Of a stretch of DNA of 64,000 nt, positions 58,284-64,000 are shown piece by piece. Each line of letters begins with the position of its first letter. The stretch's first letter is position 1. The notes beneath the pieces were generated by a model. That model was not told the origin of the DNA. It saw nothing but the letters and a program-made list of their open reading frames with translations, and made no database searches. Both the position numbers and the translations under genes were made by a program. The DNA is from Mesorhizobium loti (GTDB lineage Bacteria; Pseudomonadota; Alphaproteobacteria; Rhizobiales; Rhizobiaceae). The stretch spans positions 591,883 through 655,882 of the forward strand of contig CP050295.1 in the NCBI GenBank assembly GCA_014189435.1, given 5' to 3'.

Positions 58284-58316
58284 CTGACAGCTGGCGCTTT
58301 CGAGAAGCCGACGAGT
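58284..58316 (-). promoter_or_regulatory. tts-box-like site
   Basis: The minus strand reads CTCGTCGGCTTCTCGAAAGC, then GCCAGCTGTCAGA. It differs from the tts box mainly by G for A in GTCAG. It points toward the possible effector fragment. Confidence 0.5.
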
Positions 58317-58503
58317 CGAAGGCCGTCGAAGGCCAATGAGGGCCGCGGTGATTTGGCCCTCTGGGCGGGGGGACTGCGGTCGAGCATCCGGACGACAGAC
58401 TGACTTCGCGGGCCGCGCGGTTCAGCACAAGCGTCAGCGGCTCGCCCGATTGCACAATTTACTCGTTGCCGTTCTCGCAGCTCGCGCTCCGTGTTGTCGG
58501 GTT

Positions 58504-58519
58504 TGTCGCGTCCCAAACA
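58504..58519 (+). promoter_or_regulatory. NifA-type upstream activator sequence, unit 1
   Basis: TGT, ten bases (CGCGTCCCAA), ACA: an exact TGT-N10-ACA NifA site. It lies 108 bases upstream of a -24/-12-like element, the normal spacing for NifA/sigma-54 promoters. Confidence 0.65.
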
Positions 58520-58611
58520 GGGTGTGTTTCAGTCGGCATGCCGCCGCACTCTCAGTTAAGCCATTGAATAGACATTCGGAACGGTTGTTCTGAGGCGCTT
58601 CCTGCGCGGGT

Positions 58612-58627
58612 TGGCATGACTCTTGAG
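58612..58627 (+). promoter_or_regulatory. sigma-54-like -24/-12 element, unit 1
   Basis: TGGCATGACTCTTGAG fits TGGCAYG-N4-TTGCW except that the final GC is GA. The -24 GG and the spacing are correct. The identical 16 bases recur in unit 2. Confidence 0.5.
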
Positions 58628-58708
58628 GTTCTCATTGTGCTGCGGCACCTGCCGCGGACCGGCATCACGGATTCATCGTCCTATTTGAGCTCTAGAAAGG
58701 AGACAACA

Positions 58709-58873
58709 ATGAGGGCGGATATGTCAGCTTACGGTTTGACCGAATTATCTCCAGAAGAAGCCTCTGCAATTTCGGGAGGGCTATTCTGGGGAGTAGTTTG
58801 GGCAGTTGTTACGTTCCTAGCGTTTGTAGCTGCCACGATAGCCGAAGGGGCAGTGCGTGATAGACACGGATAG
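58709..58873 (+). CDS. Double-glycine-leader peptide 1
   Basis: 54 residues. The leader (24 residues) ends ELSPEEASAISGG and fits the double-glycine consensus: Leu at -12, Ser -11, Glu -8, Ile -4, Gly -2, Gly -1. Cleavage would release a 30-residue core, LFWGVVWAVVTFLAFVAATIAEG plus a charged VRDRHG-like tail, strongly hydrophobic like class II bacteriocins or other membrane-active peptides. AAAGGAG lies 6 bases before the ATG. It sits downstream of a NifA site and a -24/-12-like element, and upstream of the exporter genes. No immunity gene is obvious. Confidence 0.75.
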   Translation: MRADMSAYGLTELSPEEASAISGGLFWGVVWAVVTFLAFVAATIAEGAVRDRHG

Positions 58874-58934
58874 AACAAGTTAAATACGCTTCATGCTGTA
58901 TATATCCGAAGTTCCTTTGTTCCTGAAACAGACA

Positions 58935-58993
58935 GCTCCACCGCAGCGAGGATCCTCTCGCAGCGATCAGGACGATCTTTCGTAATCTATAGT
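58935..58993 (+). pseudogene. scar of the hlyD 5' end after peptide 1
   Basis: CCACCGCAGCGAGGATCCTC and the following GCGATCAGGACGA and TAATCTA blocks align with codons ~12-30 of the HlyD gene (59412-59475). This remnant shows that the duplicated unit once ran from the promoter through the peptide into hlyD. Confidence 0.6.
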
Positions 58994-59009
58994 TATCGCG
59001 TTCAAAACA
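58994..59009 (+). promoter_or_regulatory. NifA-type site, unit 2 (one mismatch)
   Basis: TAT, ten bases (CGCGTTCAAA), ACA. It is the duplicate of the unit-1 site with TGT changed to TAT. Spacing to the -24/-12-like element is 97 bases. Confidence 0.45.
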
Positions 59010-59090
59010 AGGTGATGTTCGGTCGGCGTGCCGCCGTACGTCAGTTAAGCTTAAACATGCGGAACGGTTGTTCTGAGGCGCTTCGCGCGA

Positions 59091-59106
59091 GTGGCATGAC
59101 TCTTGA
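59091..59106 (+). promoter_or_regulatory. sigma-54-like -24/-12 element, unit 2
   Basis: TGGCATGACTCTTGAG, identical to unit 1, 84 bases upstream of the second peptide start. Conservation of these 16 bases where flanking DNA has diverged supports function. Confidence 0.5.
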
Positions 59107-59189
59107 GGTTCTCATTTTGCGGCGGCACACGCCGCCGACCGGCACCACGGATTTATCGTTTTATTTGAGCTGTAGGAAAGGAGACAACA

Positions 59190-59315
59190 ATGAAGGCGGA
59201 TATGTCAGCTTATGGTGTGACCGAGATAACCCGTGAAGAAGCATCTGCAACCTCCGGAGGGTGGTTTTTTTGGCTAGTTTTGGGCGCTGTTGCTGCCGGA
59301 CTCTCGGGGCAATAA
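59190..59315 (+). CDS. Double-glycine-leader peptide 2 (possibly frameshifted)
   Basis: As read, 41 residues: leader ending EITREEASATSGG and a 17-residue core WFFWLVLGAVAAGLSGQ. The first 20 codons closely match peptide 1 (MKADMSAYGVTE against MRADMSAYGLTE). One more G in the run TCGGGG would extend the frame to 59362 and give a core ending AIITASIFLADAMRHHK, matching peptide 1 in length and in its charged tail. So the short form may be a mutation or sequence error. AAAGGAG precedes the ATG as in unit 1. It is 70 bases upstream of hlyD and probably in the same transcript. Confidence 0.7.
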   Translation: MKADMSAYGVTEITREEASATSGGWFFWLVLGAVAAGLSGQ

Positions 59316-59384
59316 TCACTGCGAGTATTTTTCTTGCAGACGCCATGAGGCATCATAAGTAATTAGGCGATAACTAGCCAATGC

Positions 59385-60548
59385 GTGAACGATATCTTAC
59401 TTCCGCCTGAAATAGCCTGCTACACCGCAGAGAGCATCCTCGCCCGGCGATCAGGGCGAGCTTTGGTCATCTACAAGGTGGTTGTGCTCTCTGTGGTTGC
59501 GGCATTGGTGTCGCTGCCACTCATCACCATATCCGTGTCTGTCCAAAGTGCCGGTATCATTCGCCCCACCGTCGAGAAGACGCCCCTGGTCGCGCCCGTC
59601 TCCGGACGCATCTCCCGCATCCTCGCCGTTGAGAACGATCTGGTTGCCGAGCGGCAGGAGGTCCTCGCCCTGGATGATGAGGTGGTTGAGGAAAAGCTCA
59701 GGGCGCTTACAGGCGATATTCGCGTAAAGAGCGATCTTGCCCGTGACCTCGAAACCCTAATCTCCTCCGGCACGCAAGCCAAGGACCCGATCCACCTCTT
59801 GACCGAGTCCGCTATGGCCGAGCGGGCGCATTTCCTCAACCTGCTGCGGGAGAACCGATATGCCCGCCGTAATGCCGCCGAGGAACTCGACCGCGCTAAG
59901 CGACTGTTCTCCGCTGCTGCAGCGCCCGAAACGGCAGTTGAGGAAAGGGCTTTCGCCCTCCAGACAATTGAGGTTCAGGGTGATATTCTCGCCCGGCGCA
60001 AATCCGCCGAATGGAACCAGCAGCTCTTAGACGTTAAGCTGCGCCTCAGCGAACTCACGGCCACCTTGCATGAGCTCGAGAACGAACGGGATCTGACCCG
60101 CATTCGAGCCCCCGTATCAGGCTCTCTCGAGCAATTCTCAGGCCTCACCCCCGGCAGCTACGTCCAGGCCGGGCAAACCGTGGCTTGGGTCTCGCCGGAC
60201 GCCGAACTGGTGGCGGAAATCTACGTTTCCCCCAGCGACATCGGCTTTGTGCGACCGGGCCAGTCGGTTCGTCTGCAAGTGGATGCCTTCAACTACAATC
60301 AATGGGGTGTCATTGACGCGACAGTGCTCGACGTCGCGCAGGACTTCACTCTCCATGACCGGAGCCCGGTCTTCAAGGTCCGCTGCGCGCTCCTTCGTAG
60401 CCGTCTCGCGCTCGAGAACGGGGTCATCGGTCACCTGAAGAAAGGCATGACCGTGACGGCCCGCTTCCTCCTGGGGGAGCGAACTCTCCTGCAACTCCTC
60501 TACAATGAGGCCGACGGTTGGCTAAATCCGCTCCTGGCGGGCCACTGA
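59385..60548 (+). CDS. HlyD-family membrane fusion protein
   Basis: A 387-residue periplasmic adaptor of a type I-like exporter. A short cytoplasmic N-terminus is followed by one membrane helix (VVVLSVVAALVSLPLITISV), a biotinyl-lipoyl-like domain (AGIIRPTVEKTPLVAPVSGRISRILAVENDLVAERQEVLALD), a long coiled-coil hairpin (about 105-245) and the second half of the lipoyl domain plus beta-barrel (TRIRAPVSGSLEQFSGLTPGSYVQAGQTVAWVSPDAELVAEIYVSPSDIGFVRPGQSVRLQVDAF). It begins with a GTG at 59385. It connects the ABC transporter to an outer-membrane channel. The two exporter genes are adjacent and probably co-transcribed. Confidence 0.9.
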   Translation: MNDILLPPEIACYTAESILARRSGRALVIYKVVVLSVVAALVSLPLITISVSVQSAGIIRPTVEKTPLVAPVSGRISRILAVENDLVAERQEVLALDDEVVEEKLRALTGDIRVKSDLARDLETLISSGTQAKDPIHLLTESAMAERAHFLNLLRENRYARRNAAEELDRAKRLFSAAAAPETAVEERAFALQTIEVQGDILARRKSAEWNQQLLDVKLRLSELTATLHELENERDLTRIRAPVSGSLEQFSGLTPGSYVQAGQTVAWVSPDAELVAEIYVSPSDIGFVRPGQSVRLQVDAFNYNQWGVIDATVLDVAQDFTLHDRSPVFKVRCALLRSRLALENGVIGHLKKGMTVTARFLLGERTLLQLLYNEADGWLNPLLAGH

Positions 60549-60577
60549 TCCTCATTTTCCAAACAGTCAGCGAGCCG

Positions 60578-62719
60578 ATGTCGAGCAAGATCATCAACTT
60601 CAAACAGCGCGACATCACCGATTGCGGGGCCGCCAGCCTTGCCTCTGTCGCGGCCTTCTATGGCCACAAGCTGCCATTGTCGCGGATCCGCCAGTATGCC
60701 TCGACCGACCGCTCCGGCACCACTGTGCTGGGCCTCATGGAAGCGGCCCGCAAGCTGGGCTTTATTGCCAAGGGGGTGAAGGGTGGCTTCGACAGCCTAT
60801 ACAAGATCCCCAAGCCCGCTATCGCCCACGTAATCGTCAAGGACGTCCTGCACCACTTCGTCGTAATCCAGGCGGTCGACGCTAGGTGGGTCACCGTCAT
60901 GGACCCAGCCTATGGCGAAGTCCGCAAGCTGTCGCACGAGGAATTCAAAACCCAATGGACTGGCGTCCTGGTGCTCCTGGTTCCAGCAGACGCCTTCAAG
61001 CCCCGCGACGAGACCACCTCACCCCTAGCTCGCTTCGCGCGTCTGCTTGCGCCACACAGGGCGGTGATGGCGCAGGCTCTTGTCGGGGCGCTGGTGACGA
61101 CGATCCTCGGCCTCTCGACGGCCATTTACGTCCAGAAGATCGTCGATCATGTGATTACAGCTGGCAACCGCAACCTGCTCAACCTGATGAGCGTCGCCAT
61201 GCTGCTGATCTTGGTTGTACAGGTCCTGATCAATCTCCTCAGAAACCGGCTCGTCTTGCAAACCGGGCAGAAGATTGATGTCCAGTTAATCCTCGGCTAC
61301 TATAATCATATCCTAAGCCTTCCCCAGAACTTCTTCGACAGCATGCGCTTGGGCGAAATTATATCCCGCATGAACGACGCGGTGAAGATCAGGAACTTCC
61401 TGAACGACGTCTCGATCAATATGTTCGTCGACGCCCTAATGATCCTGTCCTCGCTAGGGATGATGTTCATCTATTCTTGGAAGATTGCCTTGGTCGTGGC
61501 GGTCTCCATCCCCTTGTACCTCTCGGTCTATTGGATCATCAACCGGCTGAATAGAAAGCGCCAGCGCGCCATTATGGAGAATGCCGCCGATCTGGAGGCG
61601 CAACTGGTGGAATCACTCGGAACTGTCTCCACGATCAAGACGTCCGGCCTAGAGAGCTTCGCCAGTTTAAAGGTGGAGGCCCGCTTCATCAAGATGCTGC
61701 ACTCCGTCTACAGTTCCGGTCTCATTTCGATCTTCGGAGACAGTGCCTCGACCTTCCTCGCTGCCCTATTCACCATTGTGCTGATGTGGTTTGGAACGTC
61801 GCTCACCCTCGATCAATCCATTACGCCCGGTGAATTACTGTCCTGTTATACGCTGCTCGGCTATGTCACCCGGCCAGTTGACAGCCTGATCCAGACCAAC
61901 CGGATCGTTCAGGATGCACTGATCGCGGCGGATCGCCTGTTCGACATCTTCGACTTGGAGCCGGCAAGCGGCGGCGGCATCGATGCCACCAAATCCGACA
62001 TTGGCGACATCCACCTGGAGAAGGTCACGTTCCGCTATGGTAGCCAGATCGAGCTTTTCCAGGATCTTAGCGTCACCTTCCGCCGGGGGGAAATGACAGC
62101 GGTGGTGGGGGAAAGCGGCTCGGGCAAGAGCACCCTTGCGGCGCTGCTGCAGAATGTCTACCAGCTTGAGGGTGGACACATCCGGATAGGCCGTTTTGCC
62201 CTCCAGGACCTCTCGACCGTATCCCTGCGCAAGGTTGTCGCTGCGGTGCCGCAATCGATCGACGTGTTCTCGGGCTCGGTGATCGAGAATATCGCCCTCG
62301 GCGAGTTCGAGCCGGACATCGAGAAAATCATTCGAATCTGCGATCAAATAGGGCTGCGGGAGTCGATCGAGCGCTGGCCCGGTGGCTTCCACGCCAATCT
62401 GGGCGAGAACGGCCTACGCCTATCCGGCGGGGAAAGGCAGCGTCTTGCGTTGGCTCGGGCTCTGTACCGGGATCCGGAGATCCTCATCCTCGACGAGGCG
62501 ACCTCCTCTCTCGACTCTTTGGCAGAAGCGTTTGTGCTAAAGCTGGTTGAAGAACTGCGTCGAGCCGGCAAGACTATCATCGTCATCTCTCATCGGCTCA
62601 GCACCATCTGTGGGGCCGACAAGATCGTGGTCTTGGACAAGGGGCGGGTTGTTGCGGAGGGAACGCATGCTGATCTGCTGACAGCTGAAGACGCCTACGC
62701 TCGCCTGTGGCGAGCTTGA
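60578..62719 (+). CDS. Peptidase-containing ABC transporter (C39 family)
   Basis: A 713-residue exporter that cleaves double-glycine leaders and pumps the core peptide across the inner membrane. Residues 1-130 are a C39 peptidase with Cys16 (RDITDCGAASLASVAAFYG), His93 (LHHFVVIQ) and Asp109 (VMDPAYG). About 160-440 is the membrane domain with six helices. About 480-710 is the nucleotide-binding domain: Walker A GESGSGKST, signature LRLSGGERQRLALARAL, Walker B ILILDEATSSLDS and H-loop ISHRLST. I chose the ATG at 60578 because the peptidase fold starts there; it lies 29 bases after hlyD. All catalytic parts are present. Confidence 0.95.
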   Translation: MSSKIINFKQRDITDCGAASLASVAAFYGHKLPLSRIRQYASTDRSGTTVLGLMEAARKLGFIAKGVKGGFDSLYKIPKPAIAHVIVKDVLHHFVVIQAVDARWVTVMDPAYGEVRKLSHEEFKTQWTGVLVLLVPADAFKPRDETTSPLARFARLLAPHRAVMAQALVGALVTTILGLSTAIYVQKIVDHVITAGNRNLLNLMSVAMLLILVVQVLINLLRNRLVLQTGQKIDVQLILGYYNHILSLPQNFFDSMRLGEIISRMNDAVKIRNFLNDVSINMFVDALMILSSLGMMFIYSWKIALVVAVSIPLYLSVYWIINRLNRKRQRAIMENAADLEAQLVESLGTVSTIKTSGLESFASLKVEARFIKMLHSVYSSGLISIFGDSASTFLAALFTIVLMWFGTSLTLDQSITPGELLSCYTLLGYVTRPVDSLIQTNRIVQDALIAADRLFDIFDLEPASGGGIDATKSDIGDIHLEKVTFRYGSQIELFQDLSVTFRRGEMTAVVGESGSGKSTLAALLQNVYQLEGGHIRIGRFALQDLSTVSLRKVVAAVPQSIDVFSGSVIENIALGEFEPDIEKIIRICDQIGLRESIERWPGGFHANLGENGLRLSGGERQRLALARALYRDPEILILDEATSSLDSLAEAFVLKLVEELRRAGKTIIVISHRLSTICGADKIVVLDKGRVVAEGTHADLLTAEDAYARLWRA

Positions 62720-63475
62720 GCGCATTCTCCTCCTGGAGCCGCATCGGCCTTGCATTTCGCGCCGTCTCGACGAATAGTTAGCGGCGCTAGCCGTCACGCC
62801 TGCGGCCGCTCGGTCGGCCCCGGATGAGGGCCTTCAAGATATGCACAGATACATGTTCCAGGAAAGCCGAGGTTCGATCCGACGCTGACCCGTCGGCGGG
62901 GGCTACGAGCCGGTGCCGGACCGAACCGTCTCAGGCAACGCCACGTATCTCGTCAAACATTGCGGCATCGGCGCGGCTAAATTGTGGCGAAACCGTGTCA
63001 CATTGTCACCAATCCCAACACCCTCAACGTGACAGGACGTTTCGCAAACAGCGCGGCGCCCCCCTACTGGCCGGGCTAAGGACGGCGTCGAAAGGTTTAC
63101 CGGCCGGCGCTTCCAAAAACACTGATCCAGTCGTGCAAAAACGACAGACGAGGTAGACGTTTGAGTCCGCATACCTGCCTGGCCAAGCAGTTCGCCGGCC
63201 TCACTGCCTGACCAGCATATCGCAATGTCCATTTTCTGGGTTTGAAATATATCCTTCAACGAAATTCACAGAGACTTAGCGCAAAAAATTGTCGGCAATG
63301 ATACGCTCGCCACAACATCCAAGTCCCTGGCGGCAAAACCCTGACTTGTTTCATATGTCCGGCCGCCGCGCACATTTAGTCTTCGATTGAGCGAATGCCA
63401 AGAAGAGATCTCATCCTGGTTGAAGGAGATGGAGTGGCAATGTTTGCTTATGCTACCCGGATTGGTGCTGACCGA
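62720..63475. other. long intergenic region, nothing recognised
   Basis: About 750 bases between the exporter and the ArsR-like gene. I found no convincing gene, RNA or nod/tts/NifA site. Some short frames are open on both strands. Confidence 0.35.
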
Positions 63476-64000
63476 TGATGACACTGGTCAGACGTCTGCG
63501 GACGGCAGCGCATCTTGATCGCCTTCGAATCCTGGGCCTTTGCGCGCATGCAGACCTAACTGTCTGCGAGCTGGCGGAGATTATGGGTCTGCGTCGCGAG
63601 CACGTTCTGCGACACCTTAGGCTGCTCGCCAGAGCCGATTTTCTTTGGTGCGACGATCAACGTCGGTCCTACTATCTGAAAGCAGGAGGCAAGGACGGCG
63701 GGCTGGTTCAATTCTTGGTCGATCTCCTGCCCCCCAACGATGGCCATCATAAACGAGACCTCCAACGCCTCGAAGCGACGATGCAAGACGCTCGGGCGAA
63801 GGGGACCTCCTGCTTAATCGTCGAGACAGACCAACCCAAAAAAGCGGAGCGCGAAACTATCATGGACAACTCCGCCGACGGCGCCATCGCGCAGCCCGAC
63901 ACCTACGGACGGTCTCCCTTGGCCGCGGTCGATTGCCGCGTTCACGAACTGCTTATAAGACAGGAGCGGCAGGAGCGCACGACGCTCAAACTGATCGCTT
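63476..64000 (+). CDS. ArsR-like winged-helix regulator, 5' part (runs off right edge)
   Basis: From ATG 63476 the frame is open to the end of the window (175 codons, no stop). The first ~85 residues form an ArsR-type helix-turn-helix (LRTAAHLDRLRILGLCAHADLTVCELAEIMGLRREHVLRHLRLLARADFLWCDDQRRSYYL). A hydrophilic linker follows, and then RSPLAAVDCRVHELLIRQERQ. Some ArsR-like proteins carry a C-terminal methyltransferase domain, which would lie outside this window. No cysteine pair typical of metal sensing (CxC) is visible at the usual helix position. Confidence 0.75.

Noticed and set aside
1..64000. CRISPR array or tRNA genes
   Set aside because: I saw no regularly spaced repeats and no tRNA-like sequence with CCA-end and T-loop motifs.

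Overview
The window looks like part of a symbiosis island (integrative element) of a Mesorhizobium-type rhizobium. The reasons are host-nodulation genes (nodA, nodB, nodFEG) behind nod boxes, a complete rhizobial-type type III secretion system (T3SS) with TtsI and tts boxes, cofactor operons known from Mesorhizobium islands (nadQ-nadABC, bioBFDAZ and a decayed panC), and a dense scatter of decayed insertion sequences. The presence of nodFE suggests a legume host that uses polyunsaturated Nod-factor acyl chains; that is an inference from gene content.

Layout. 1-6,060: two copies of a divergent nodD / nod box / nodA-nodB block that have decayed reciprocally. The left copy keeps nodB and has lost nodA. 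The right copy keeps nodA, has lost nodB and continues into nodF-nodE-nodG. Both nodD copies are broken. 6,144-8,420: a membrane acyltransferase with an SGNH domain behind its own nod box. 8,490-9,800: broken luxR-type and panC genes. 9,963-19,606: nadQ, nadABC and bioBFDAZ, intact and tightly packed. 19,607-25,560: relic zone with an MFS pseudogene carrying an internal inversion, IS5 and IS6 fragments, hemN with an in-frame stop, a frameshifted porin and a second partial hemN.

25,587-28,719: nod box plus tts-like box, ttsI, rhcC2 (frameshifted) and a CpaD-like lipoprotein. 29,580-41,002: nopX and nolW leftward, and nolB-rhcJ-nolU-nolV-rhcN-sctO-rhcQ-rhcR-rhcS-rhcT-rhcU rightward. 41,566-45,421: IS66 fragment and a large indolepyruvate:ferredoxin oxidoreductase. 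45,684-49,316: a frameshifted candidate effector and a remnant of a paralogous effector 5' end. 50,053-54,797: tts box, nopC, nopA, sctD, sctV and a TPR lipoprotein. 54,947-57,440: an intact IS66-family element with an 8-bp target duplication. 57,441-58,320: relics with a possible effector fragment.

58,504-62,719 is the most unusual part. Two tandemly duplicated genes encode small double-glycine-leader peptides, each behind a NifA-type upstream site and a -24/-12-like element. They are followed by an HlyD-type adaptor and a C39-peptidase ABC exporter. This reads as a nodule-expressed peptide processing and export system. An ArsR-like winged-helix gene runs off the right edge.

Regulatory logic inferred from the sites: flavonoid/NodD acts on nod boxes to give Nod-factor genes and ttsI; TtsI acts on tts boxes to give the secretion machine and effectors; NifA/sigma-54 would switch on the peptide exporter later, in the low-oxygen nodule. 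Several frameshifts lie in short G or C runs, so sequencing error should be excluded before calling those genes dead.
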